From an uncultured Fidelibacterota bacterium (GTDB lineage Bacteria > Marinisomatota > Marinisomatia > SCGC-AAA003-L08 > GCA-002707645): a stretch of DNA of 21,557 nucleotides. The notes under the pieces are model-generated. The model was not told the DNA's origin. It did not search any database and saw only the letters and a list, made by a program, of their open reading frames with translations. This document shows, piece after piece, positions 1 through 8,216 of this stretch. Location of the stretch: NCBI GenBank assembly GCA_913020255.1, contig CAJWAW010000011.1, positions 1 through 21,557 on the forward strand, written 5' to 3'. The number at the start of each line of letters is the position of its first letter. Position 1 is the stretch's first letter. Both the position numbers and the translations under genes were made by a program.

Positions 1-2955
1 AATACTTGTGGATCAACTTTAGAAAATGATGAATGTGGTGTATGTGGTGGAGATGGGGTTGATGCAGATAATGATAATGTTTGCGATGATGTTGATTTAT
101 GTCCAAATGATCCAGATAATGATTTAGATAATGATGGTGTTTGTGGAGATATTGATGTTTGTCCAGGATTTGATGATAACATAGATTCTGATAGTGATGG
201 TACTGCAGATGGTTGTGATGTTTGTCCTAATGATTCAGATGATGATTTAGATAATGATGGTTTATGCGGTGATGTAGATGTATGTCCAGAAGACATTGAA
301 AATGATGCTGATAATGATGGCGTGTGTGAGAGTGATGAAATTTCAGGCTGTACAGATGAAACAGCTTTAAATTATTTGCCTGAAGCAACTGAAGATCAAG
401 GCTGTGTTTATGATTTTGAAACTCCTCCAGATGAATTTAGTTATAATGTTTCATCAAGCTTTGCTTATTACTTTATTGGATCAATAACAATTAATGGAGC
501 TGTTGTTGATTCTGAAGATTGGATAGGAGTTTTTAATGGAGATGTTTGTGTTGGTGCAAGAAGATGGAATACTCAAGATTGTTCTAATGGAATATGTGAT
601 ATCCCTGTATATGGTGATGATGGTTCTTCATTAACCTCAGGATATATGCAGGAAGGTCAAATTCCAACCTTTAAAGTTTTTGATTATTCAACTGGCAGTT
701 TTTATGATATTCTTGGTCCTGATATTAATGGTGATGGTGTTTCTGATGCTGAAATTAGTGCATGGACATTTTTAGGAACGTATGTAATAAATCAGATCTC
801 AGTAATTAAAGATTGTAATGGAGTTTTAGGTGGTAGCGTATTTGATGCTGATCAAGATGGATATTGTGATGATAATGATTATGATCCAAATGACCCACTA
901 TGTTTTGTAGATACTGACGGTGATGAAATTTGTGACCCATATGATATTTGTCCTGGGTTCGATGATAATATAGATTGTGATGGTGATTTGGAGCCAGATG
1001 GTTGTGATAATGATGATGATAATGATGGGGCTTTTGATTCATTAGATTCCGATGATTGTAACTCATTAGTATGTTCTGATAATGATGGTGATGGGTGCGA
1101 TGACTGCTCCTCAGGTCAATACAACCTTTCATTAGATGGAAGTGATTTTGATGAGGATGGTTTATGTGATTCTGGTGATAATGATGATGACAATGATGGT
1201 TCATTAGATGAGGATGATCAAAATGATAATAATTCATTTTTATGTTCTGATAATGATGGAGACACATGTGATGATTGTTCTTCAGGTTATTACAATCTAG
1301 ATGATGATGGTGATGATTATGATCAAGATTCTATCTGTGACCAAGGTGATGATGATGATGATAATGATGGTTCTTTAGATGCAGATGATAGTAATGATTT
1401 TGATGAATACTCTTGCTCTGATTCAGAAGAGTTTAGTTTTTGTGGCAATTTTTTAATTGGAGATGGCTGTGATGATTGCTCCTCTGGTACTTATAATCCA
1501 AATGATGATGGTCACGATCTTGATGGAGATGGCTTGTGTGATATTGGAGATTTTTGTGATTATGATGCTAATAATGATATAGATAATGATTGTTATTGCT
1601 TTGATGAGGAAGTTCTTGGTTGTACTGATAATACCGCTATTAACTACAATTCCAATTCTACTCAAAATGATGGTTCATGTATCTTTTATCAGCAGTATGA
1701 TTTAGACTACCATATAGGGGCTAATTTAACCAGTTATTCCCTATTAACAGAATTGAATTCTGAAAATATTTCAGTTGTTGATTTTTCAGACTTATTCACT
1801 TCAGATAATTTAACATCAATTTTAGCGGGTCAATCTGCAGCTACATTTGTAGATGGAATAGGTTGGATAGGATCATTAGGTGGTATAGATAGATATTCAG
1901 GATATTGGGTTAAGTTGAATCAAGATGATACAATTGATTATGAAGCGGTACCTTATGGTCAGGCAGTTGGTGTATTAGATGAGTTTAATAATTTAATTTC
2001 AACTGAATTTATACCTAATGAATTAAGCTATTCGCTTATTTTAGGTAATAATTTAATATCATTCCCAGGTGAGAATAATATTCAAAATTATGAATCTTCT
2101 GATGATATGGTAGTAATGTCCTATAGTTTAGAATCTGTTATTCCTGAAGAATTGAATGGTGTGATAGATGCCGTTATTGGAGAAGGTGAATTTGCATTAT
2201 ATGAAAATGATACTTGGATTGGATCATTAACTAATTTAGAAGGTTTTAAAGGGTATTGGATTAGAACAAATCAAGAAGTTGATTTGACTTTTGACTTCTC
2301 AAGTAATTCTGTATCTATGGCATCTAATGAATCAAATTATAATAAGTCATCTTTATTAGGTTATGAATATAATCAGTCATCTTATCAAGCTGGATATTTT
2401 GTGAGAGAAATTCCTCAGGCTAAAATTGGTGATTATATTGTTGCTTATCATAATAATACTGTTGTTGGTGTAAGGCAGTGGAATGGGGACGTAGTTGATA
2501 TTCCAGTGATGGGTGATGATCAAGAGGCTTATAGTCAAGACTATATAAATGAGGGTGATATCCCTATATTTAAGTTATATAGTTATGAAACTGGTACTGA
2601 GCAATTGCTATATGGCGATATCCCTAATTTTAAAAATAATGAAATTTTTGTAATGGATATATTGACTGCAGAAAATCAGTTGGTAATTCCTACTCAGATT
2701 ATGTTGCATAAAGCATATCCAAATCCATTTAATCCTGTATCGAATATTAGCTTTTCTTTGCCATCAGAAATGTTTGTTGAGCTTAATATTCTTGATATTC
2801 AAGGAAGATTGGTTAAAAATATTGCTATGGGATCATATTCTCGCGGAATGAATAACTTTATTGTAAATGGTGAAGATTTATCAAGTGGTTTATACTTTGT
2901 TCAGTTATTGGCAGGAGATGAAGTTCATTATAATAAAGTATTATTATTAAAATAA
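1..2955 (+). CDS. Large secreted repeat protein with TSP3-like repeats and C-terminal sorting domain (5' end outside window)
   Basis: The frame is open from base 1 with no start, so the N-terminus lies upstream. In order the visible part holds Asp/Asn-rich thrombospondin-type-3-like repeats with paired Cys (about nt 1-330), a 'GCTD..A.NY' module, a beta-rich domain with 'DWIGVFNGDVCVGARRW' (about nt 430-800), a second TSP3-like block with three tandem units (about 1072-1611), a second 'GCTD..A.NY' module, two related domains each with 'WIGSL' and 'GYW', a second copy of the 'GVRQWNGD' domain, and a C-terminal domain starting 'KAYPNPFNP' and ending 'HYNKVLLLK'. That last domain is of the type IX secretion/Por sorting kind, so the protein is probably exported and surface-attached or released. 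TSP3-like repeats normally bind calcium. The stop is TAA. The function is unknown; a surface adhesin or structural protein is the likeliest reading. Confidence 0.85.
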   Translation, partial: NTCGSTLENDECGVCGGDGVDADNDNVCDDVDLCPNDPDNDLDNDGVCGDIDVCPGFDDNIDSDSDGTADGCDVCPNDSDDDLDNDGLCGDVDVCPEDIENDADNDGVCESDEISGCTDETALNYLPEATEDQGCVYDFETPPDEFSYNVSSSFAYYFIGSITINGAVVDSEDWIGVFNGDVCVGARRWNTQDCSNGICDIPVYGDDGSSLTSGYMQEGQIPTFKVFDYSTGSFYDILGPDINGDGVSDAEISAWTFLGTYVINQISVIKDCNGVLGGSVFDADQDGYCDDNDYDPNDPLCFVDTDGDEICDPYDICPGFDDNIDCDGDLEPDGCDNDDDNDGAFDSLDSDDCNSLVCSDNDGDGCDDCSSGQYNLSLDGSDFDEDGLCDSGDNDDDNDGSLDEDDQNDNNSFLCSDNDGDTCDDCSSGYYNLDDDGDDYDQDSICDQGDDDDDNDGSLDADDSNDFDEYSCSDSEEFSFCGNFLIGDGCDDCSSGTYNPNDDGHDLDGDGLCDIGDFCDYDANNDIDNDCYCFDEEVLGCTDNTAINYNSNSTQNDGSCIFYQQYDLDYHIGANLTSYSLLTELNSENISVVDFSDLFTSDNLTSILAGQSAATFVDGIGWIGSLGGIDRYSGYWVKLNQDDTIDYEAVPYGQAVGVLDEFNNLISTEFIPNELSYSLILGNNLISFPGENNIQNYESSDDMVVMSYSLESVIPEELNGVIDAVIGEGEFALYENDTWIGSLTNLEGFKGYWIRTNQEVDLTFDFSSNSVSMASNESNYNKSSLLGYEYNQSSYQAGYFVREIPQAKIGDYIVAYHNNTVVGVRQWNGDVVDIPVMGDDQEAYSQDYINEGDIPIFKLYSYETGTEQLLYGDIPNFKNNEIFVMDILTAENQLVIPTQIMLHKAYPNPFNPVSNISFSLPSEMFVELNILDIQGRLVKNIAMGSYSRGMNNFIVNGEDLSSGLYFVQLLAGDEVHYNKVLLLK
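1072..1611 (+). repeat. Three tandem 57-codon TSP3-like repeat units
   Basis: Units start at 1072, 1243 and 1414, exactly 171 nt apart. Each begins with Cys-Ser-Asp and contains a CDDCSSG motif followed by an Asp/Asn-rich stretch with 'DGLCD' or a variant. The third unit carries a short insertion before its CDDCSSG motif; its end point is approximate. The repeats are coding, imperfect at DNA level, and lie inside the large secreted protein. Confidence 0.75.
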
Positions 2956-3019
2956 TTTCCACAAATACCTTTAATAATATTAATTGTTGAAATCTTAAAA
3001 TTTCTTTAGATTAGCTTAT

Positions 3020-4963
3020 ATGTATAGTTACCTATATATTCGTTTAATACTACTATTATTTACACTGTCGGCTTTATTTGGATATGAAAATTTATATTTA
3101 ATGAAGTTTGATAATGTATCTAGAGATTCTAATATAAATTATTTAGCTGAACGTCTTCCAGAAATTATAATAGACAATTTTAATAAAGAAGATTATGTTA
3201 ATATTCTCTATGCACCTAAAATAATTCCAGTTTTATATGAAAATAATTCTAATCTTGATAATGGTATATTGCTTAATGGTAAATTTTTATCATCTTATGA
3301 TAATATAATTATTTCTTTTGAAGCCTTTGATGTGAACTCATGGGAGAAAAAAACTTTTAGATCTTACTATTGCAATATTAATGATCAGGATTGTATTGAT
3401 AATGCTTTGTTAGTTTCTATTAAAGAGAATATACTTCCCCTGTTTTGCCCATTTTATGATTGCCTAGGTGTTTGTAAAGGTAAGGCTGTAAATGATTGCT
3501 TAGGAGTTTGTAATGGTGCTTCGATTTTAGATTGTATGGGAGAATGTAATGGTTTGGCAAAAGACGATTGCAGTGGTATTTGTAATGGTTCTGCTAGTTT
3601 AGATAATTGTGGTAATTGTAATAGTGATCCTCAAAATAATTGCATACAAGATTGCAATGGAGATTGGGGTGGTGGTGCTTTTTTGAATATATGTGGTATG
3701 TGTGTAGGTGGTAATACGAATGTAGACACACTGTTTGGTATGGATTGCTTAGGTAATTGTGAAGGGGATGCAATTCAGGATTGTAATGGTGATTGCCAAG
3801 GATCAGCCTATTTAAATGAATGTAATGTATGTGTAGGAGGTAATACAAATAATAATATTAATAAAGGCCTTGATTGCGAAGGTGTTTGTTTCGGTATATC
3901 TCAAGTTGATTATTGTGGTGTTTGTAATGGAGATAATTCATCCTGTTCTGATTGTTTAGGGGTTCCATTTGGAAAAGCTACAATTGATATGTGTGGGTTT
4001 TGTGATGATGATTATACAAATGATTGTGTAAGAGATTGTAATGGTGATTTTGGCGGTACAGCTTATTTAAATGAATGCTCAGTATGTGTTGGTGGCAGTA
4101 CTAATTTAGATGCTAATACTGGGCTTGATTGTAACAATGTATGTTGGGGTGCTGCTAAATTGGATAAATGTGGTATTTGTAATGGAGAAAATCAATGCAG
4201 TAGTAATGATATTTTTAGTAAAACACAAAAAAATAAGAACATTGATTTAAATCATAATATAAAAGATGTCAAGAAGATTTATTTGCATAATACATTAAAA
4301 AATGACGCTTATCAGAAAAGTAATAAACAATCGTTTTCATTAGATATAGAAGAAAATACTAATAAATTGTTTTTAATATTAGATGATATGAAAAAATCAT
4401 TATATGATTATGAAATAAATAATATAGATAATAATATTGTTAATGATAAAATTTTATTAGATTTACCTGTAGTTTTTTCTCTAAATCAAAATTTTCTGAA
4501 AAAATTTGAAAAAATCCCACATATAAAGAAAAGAATTGATAATGGTTCAATTCTTTATAAAATAAATAAATTAGACTTTAATATTTCTCCTGAATTAGAT
4601 ATGCATTTTTCTTTGATGAAATATCAGATTGTTCCTGTAATGTTTTTTATTGATAGAAATGATAATATTGGCTCTATTATTATTAATTCATGGAATGATG
4701 GATATAGTTTTAATATTGGTACAAAATATAATGTAGATATAAAGATAATTAATCAATTTCAAACTAAAGTATCAATAATGCCAGGCAAAGATTCAGTTAG
4801 TTTTATTTTTGATACTTCTAATTTATTAAATGACTATCAAGTATATTTGAAAAATGAAGATTATAATAATTTTGATTACGTCTATATTAGCTTTTTTTAT
4901 GAGCATAGCTTAGAGTCAGATATAAAATCATATATTATTAATAGGTATAATAATGATCATTAA
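3020..4963 (+). CDS. Secreted Cys-rich protein with DCxGxC repeats and possible TolB-like N-terminal domain
   Basis: This 647-residue protein starts with a hydrophobic signal peptide (about residues 5-20). Residues 25-120 ('LYLMKFDNVSRDSNINYLAE' onward) recall the N-terminal fold of TolB/FlgO-like proteins, where a 'FDN...YLA' segment is typical; this match is weak. Residues 147-393 are a run of short Cys repeats of the form D-C-x-G-x-C-x-G, including three copies of a longer unit, 'DCNGD.GG.AYLNEC.VCVGG'. Such repeats are common in secreted proteins of Marinimicrobia and some Bacteroidota; their role is not known to me. The C-terminal 250 residues are Lys/Asn-rich without Cys and end in beta-like sequence. 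It overlaps the next gene by 11 nt, suggesting co-transcription with the TlpA-like protein. No function can be assigned. Confidence 0.8.
   Translation: MYSYLYIRLILLLFTLSALFGYENLYLMKFDNVSRDSNINYLAERLPEIIIDNFNKEDYVNILYAPKIIPVLYENNSNLDNGILLNGKFLSSYDNIIISFEAFDVNSWEKKTFRSYYCNINDQDCIDNALLVSIKENILPLFCPFYDCLGVCKGKAVNDCLGVCNGASILDCMGECNGLAKDDCSGICNGSASLDNCGNCNSDPQNNCIQDCNGDWGGGAFLNICGMCVGGNTNVDTLFGMDCLGNCEGDAIQDCNGDCQGSAYLNECNVCVGGNTNNNINKGLDCEGVCFGISQVDYCGVCNGDNSSCSDCLGVPFGKATIDMCGFCDDDYTNDCVRDCNGDFGGTAYLNECSVCVGGSTNLDANTGLDCNNVCWGAAKLDKCGICNGENQCSSNDIFSKTQKNKNIDLNHNIKDVKKIYLHNTLKNDAYQKSNKQSFSLDIEENTNKLFLILDDMKKSLYDYEINNIDNNIVNDKILLDLPVVFSLNQNFLKKFEKIPHIKKRIDNGSILYKINKLDFNISPELDMHFSLMKYQIVPVMFFIDRNDNIGSIIINSWNDGYSFNIGTKYNVDIKIINQFQTKVSIMPGKDSVSFIFDTSNLLNDYQVYLKNEDYNNFDYVYISFFYEHSLESDIKSYIINRYNNDH
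3458..4198 (+). repeat. Coding DCxGxC cysteine repeat array
   Basis: The segment encodes about fifteen short Cys motifs (DCLGVC, DCMGEC, DCSGIC and similar) plus three longer copies built on 'DCNGD.GG.AYLNEC.VCVGG'. A related short copy occurs at the N-terminus of the lipoprotein encoded from 8217. The repeats are protein-level and diverged at the DNA level. Confidence 0.7.
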
Positions 4964-5537
4964 AATTTTGATTATATTGTTTTCATTTGCTGTGGCATCA
5001 GAGGGTAGTTTGTTACCTAAGGCATTTTTAAAAGATTTAAATAATAATAAAATAGCAATTTATGACTATGTAGAACAGGGACCAATGGTTTTAAGCTTTT
5101 GGTTTTTAGCTTGTGAGCCATGTAAAAAAGAAATGGTCTACTTAGATTTATATAATGAAAAATATTCAAAGTATGGATTTAATATAGTATCAATTAATAC
5201 CGATAATTCTCGTTCGTTTAGTAGAGTAAAACCTTTTGTTAATTCTAAGAAATATTCTTTTAAAGTTTTATCTGATCCTAGATCATTGTTTTTTAGAAAA
5301 GTTGGTGGTCTTGTTTGCCCCTATACAGTAATAGTGAATGCTAATGGAGAAATTATTAATACGCATATGGGGTATAACCCTGGAGATGAAAAAGAATTAG
5401 AAAAAGAAATTGTCTCTCTTTTATTACCATCTATAGAAGCAGATACAACATTAGTGGATTCTTCTATTATTTCTATAGTTGATCAAATTAAACTAGATAA
5501 ACAATCATTACAAGATGATATCAAAAAGAATAAATAA
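4953..5537 (+). CDS. TlpA-like exported thioredoxin-fold protein (CEPC)
   Basis: This 194-residue protein has an N-terminal signal segment (about residues 2-16) followed by a redoxin domain. The active site is 'FWFLACEPCKKE', with Cys54 and Cys57, in the position expected for TlpA/ResA-type thiol-disulfide oxidoreductases. The cis-Pro segment is 'GGLVCPYTVIVNANGEI'. Both active-site residues are ordinary Cys codons, unlike the three UGA-containing paralogs downstream. It probably works outside the cytoplasmic membrane on disulfides of exported Cys-rich proteins such as the one encoded just upstream, whose 3' end it overlaps by 11 nt. The C-terminal 30 residues are charged. A weak Shine-Dalgarno (TAGGT near 4942) precedes the ATG. 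The substrate is inferred only from neighbourhood. Confidence 0.85.
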   Translation: MIIKILIILFSFAVASEGSLLPKAFLKDLNNNKIAIYDYVEQGPMVLSFWFLACEPCKKEMVYLDLYNEKYSKYGFNIVSINTDNSRSFSRVKPFVNSKKYSFKVLSDPRSLFFRKVGGLVCPYTVIVNANGEIINTHMGYNPGDEKELEKEIVSLLLPSIEADTTLVDSSIISIVDQIKLDKQSLQDDIKKNK

Positions 5538-7191
5538 TCTGAAAAATTTTTCTTTATTCATTATTCTTTTATCATTCTTATTTTCTAATGCTCAATCTAT
5601 AATTTCTTTTCAACAAAAAATTGCTCAAGGACAGGGGAATAGTAGAAATTATTTTGAAAATATTTTAGATGTTAATTATTTTTTTAATAATGGACTATAT
5701 CTTTTTACTCAATTAGAGTATAGTAATCCCCCCTTGCTAGGTCTTGAAACTAAAAAAATAAGTGATATTAATAATATATTTTATCTTCAGTATTCAAATT
5801 CAAATTATGATTTAACATTAGGAGATTTATATATTCTTCATGGCTCAGGATTATCTTTGCATACCTATTCTGATCAAGATGTAGATTATGATAATAGTAT
5901 TATGGGTATTGATTTTTCTTATAATATAAATGATAAAATTAATTTTTCATCTATGATTGGAACAGGTAATATAAAATCAAGAGTTGATATTAATGAGATA
6001 GGTCACGATGTATCTATTAAAAATGATGTAATATCTATAAAAGGTACATTAGATTTAGAAAAAGTAAGTGTGTATTATTTATCTTTTTTTCAAAATCAAA
6101 ATTATAGCAATAATGATATTGAAAGCATGGAAAGTATGCTCAATCTTTTAGGGAAATATCTTAATTCTATAATCATTGATGATACAAAGAATTATCAAAT
6201 GAAAAATATTGATCACAATATAGGAGTTCATTTTTATTTTGATTTCGCAGATATTTATATAGAACAATCAGTTGTTTTTCATGATCTGATATTTGGGGAG
6301 AGAGTTGATGGATATAGAAAATATTTATCTACGACTTTTGATTTATTTAATATTGATTTTATTTATGAGTATAAAGATTATTTTATACCTTATCTTTATA
6401 ATGTCTTTTCAGCTCCACCAATTGCATTTAGAGAATCAACATCAATATTAGCTTCACGAAATTTACATACAATTGATTTTACTAATGAGTATGGGTATCA
6501 AATTGAATTTAATAAATCTTTTAATAATGGCGCTAATTTAAGAGGAACATATGCTTATGCTTTGCACCATCAAAAAACTGAAATTAGTGGAGATTTTTAT
6601 AATGATATAGTATTAGATGATACATATCCTTATATGCAGTATTTTATTGAATTTAGTAATTGGAGTAATAATCAAAAATCATATTATCGGATTGGTTACG
6701 ATTACTATAATGAAAAACCTATAGAAAAAGGAAAGTTTATTACGGCGGAAACAATTCCAATGCAGTATGTTTATAATTTTAAAAAAGGTAATTCAATTAC
6801 TGTTTATATGGAAATACAGGAAAAAATGGAAGAACATAAATTATATAATGAAGATGAAGTTGTGATATTTGATGGCCATATTAATCATGATTATTATTAT
6901 TTAAGTCCAACATACAGTCATTATGGATTATGGACATATTCATTGTTTTTTGATCTTGAAAAAGATTATATGATTCCTATTTTAGAAGATGGCACAGGTG
7001 AGATTATTTCAATAGATAATGAAGGAGAGAACTGGTATGCTATGGATTTTACTAAAAATTTAAAAAATAGTGCTCAAATATCTATTTTTTATGGTTCTCA
7101 AAAGGGTGGTTTGATTTGTGCTAATGGCACATGTGTTCCTCAGCCTGATTTTCAAGATGGAATTAAATTAACTTTCAGAAAGAATTTTTAG
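5515..7191 (+). CDS. Outer-membrane beta-barrel-like protein (DUF6029-like)
   Basis: This 558-residue protein starts with a charged stretch and a hydrophobic signal peptide ending about 'LFSNAQS'. The rest is alternating beta-type sequence, rich in Tyr, Asn and Phe, and it ends in 'KLTFRKNF' with a terminal Phe, as usual for outer-membrane barrels. Motifs such as 'YFENILDVNYFF' and 'QLEYSNPPLLG' near the N-terminus recall the DUF6029 family of Bacteroidota outer-membrane proteins; I recognise this from memory and cannot confirm it. It overlaps the TlpA-like gene by 23 nt, so the two are probably translationally coupled. No Shine-Dalgarno is evident at the ATG. Function unknown; a porin-like or surface role is possible. 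Confidence 0.75.
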   Translation: MISKRINNLKNFSLFIILLSFLFSNAQSIISFQQKIAQGQGNSRNYFENILDVNYFFNNGLYLFTQLEYSNPPLLGLETKKISDINNIFYLQYSNSNYDLTLGDLYILHGSGLSLHTYSDQDVDYDNSIMGIDFSYNINDKINFSSMIGTGNIKSRVDINEIGHDVSIKNDVISIKGTLDLEKVSVYYLSFFQNQNYSNNDIESMESMLNLLGKYLNSIIIDDTKNYQMKNIDHNIGVHFYFDFADIYIEQSVVFHDLIFGERVDGYRKYLSTTFDLFNIDFIYEYKDYFIPYLYNVFSAPPIAFRESTSILASRNLHTIDFTNEYGYQIEFNKSFNNGANLRGTYAYALHHQKTEISGDFYNDIVLDDTYPYMQYFIEFSNWSNNQKSYYRIGYDYYNEKPIEKGKFITAETIPMQYVYNFKKGNSITVYMEIQEKMEEHKLYNEDEVVIFDGHINHDYYYLSPTYSHYGLWTYSLFFDLEKDYMIPILEDGTGEIISIDNEGENWYAMDFTKNLKNSAQISIFYGSQKGGLICANGTCVPQPDFQDGIKLTFRKNF

Positions 7192-7252
7192 GTTACAAAA
7201 TGATACTTTTAATATGTGATTTTATTATTAATTTATGATTGTGTAAATGTAA

Positions 7253-7258
7253 GGGGGG
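7253..7258 (+). promoter_or_regulatory. Ribosome binding site that fixes a GTG start
   Basis: A run AAGGGGGG ends five bases before GTG at 7264. It is the strongest purine run near this gene and lies downstream of the ATG at 7216, so it argues for GTG 7264 as the start. Starting there also gives a clean signal peptide. Confidence 0.7.
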
Positions 7259-7263
7259 AATCT

Positions 7264-8205
7264 GTGAAATTGTTTATTTTTATATTATCTTTTATAACTT
7301 CTGTTTATACTCAAACATATTGTTCTGGAGATTTTATTAGTTTAGAAGATCAAAATGCCAGCCAGGTAGTTGGTGCTGGTGCTGGTGATTATGATACTGG
7401 AGATACATTTAGGTTGGCTGATTTAAATGGAGAGCTAAATGGAGGAAATTATTCGGTTATTTTTATTGATATGGCTGCAAGTTGGTGAGGATCCTGCGTA
7501 TCATTAGCGCCATCAGTTGATGAGCTTGAACAACAGTTTTCAGAATCAAATGTTAAATTTATAACTTCCTACCAAGACCCGGGTAATAGTAATAGTGGAA
7601 GTACTAATTTATCTTCACAAGGTTGGCAAAATTTAGGAGTTGATGGTATCCCTTTAGTTATTGATCAAAATGCTAGCAGTATTAATATGTTCAGCTTATT
7701 TCACGATTCATATAATGCTTTTCCTAGCTTTGTATTAATTGATCATACTATGAAAATTCGAGCAAAGCCCTGGACTTTAACAAGTAATTCTAACACAAGT
7801 TCTTGTGATGGTTTAAGTTCTTTGATAAATGGCTGGAGTGGAGGAAATACGGAAAATTTCATACAACAGTTAGTTGATGAATGTGGTTCATTATGTGAAG
7901 GGAATCCTGATATTGATGGTGATGGAGTTGTTACCTCTAATGATAATTGTCCTAATACCCCTAATCCTAATCAAGATGATAGTGATGGTGATGGAATAGG
8001 TGATTTATGTGATGATTGTCAGGATTTAGCTGGTGATGTTAATGATGATTTTACAATTGATATTTTAGATGTTGTAACTGTTGTTAATTTTGTTCTAGGT
8101 ATAAATGTACCAAACGAATGTGAATTTTCTGATAGCGATTATAATGGAGATTTAGCTATCAATATTCAAGATATTATTATTATTATTGGATTAATTTTAA
8201 ATTAG
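7264..8205 (+). CDS. Exported thioredoxin-like selenoprotein A, Sec75 (UGA 7486-7488), TSP3-like repeat and dockerin-like C-terminus
   Basis: Read through the in-frame TGA, the product is 313 residues. From GTG 7264 it has a signal peptide (about residues 1-16), then 'NGGNYSVIFIDMAASW-U-GSC'. Sec75 takes the first Cys position of a thioredoxin CxxC, with Cys78 as partner. The fold continues with 'APSVDELEQQF', a beta strand, and the cis-Pro segment 'AFPSFVLIDHTMKIR' (Pro154). A short TSP3-like 'DGDG' stretch and a dockerin-like pair ('GDVNDDFTIDILDVVTVVNF' and a second copy) end the protein. A hairpin 27 nt after the TGA fits a bacterial SECIS. Likely a secreted thiol or selenol oxidoreductase; the substrate is unknown. 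A nonsense-mutated pseudogene is the alternative, but two sibling genes carry TGA at the same site. The stop is TAG. Confidence 0.85.
7486..7488 (+). other. In-frame UGA read as selenocysteine (Sec75 of selenoprotein A)
   Basis: The codon lies between TGG (Trp) and GGA TCC TGC, giving W-U-G-S-C. The 66 codons from here to the next ATG are open and encode the expected redoxin sequence. It is aligned with the catalytic N-terminal Cys of thioredoxins. Confidence 0.85.
7506..7526 (+). promoter_or_regulatory. SECIS-like hairpin of selenoprotein A
   Basis: An upper stem CATC (7511-7514) pairs with GATG (7519-7522) around loop AGTT. Below a small internal loop, AGC (7506-7508) pairs with GCT (7524-7526). 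The loop begins 27 nt after the UGA and has G at its second position, matching the known bacterial SECIS pattern. It is the weakest of the three hairpins. Confidence 0.55.
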
Positions 8206-8216
8206 TCATTAAATCA

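Noticed and set aside
806..1665. Open frames on the minus strand opposite the TSP3-like repeats, rich in His or Ile
   Set aside because: They are antisense shadows of GAT/AAT-rich repeats. Composition is absurd for real proteins and no ribosome binding site was seen.
1072..4198. CRISPR array or non-coding tandem repeats
   Set aside because: The repeats are in-frame coding repeats with variable sequence and no unique spacers.
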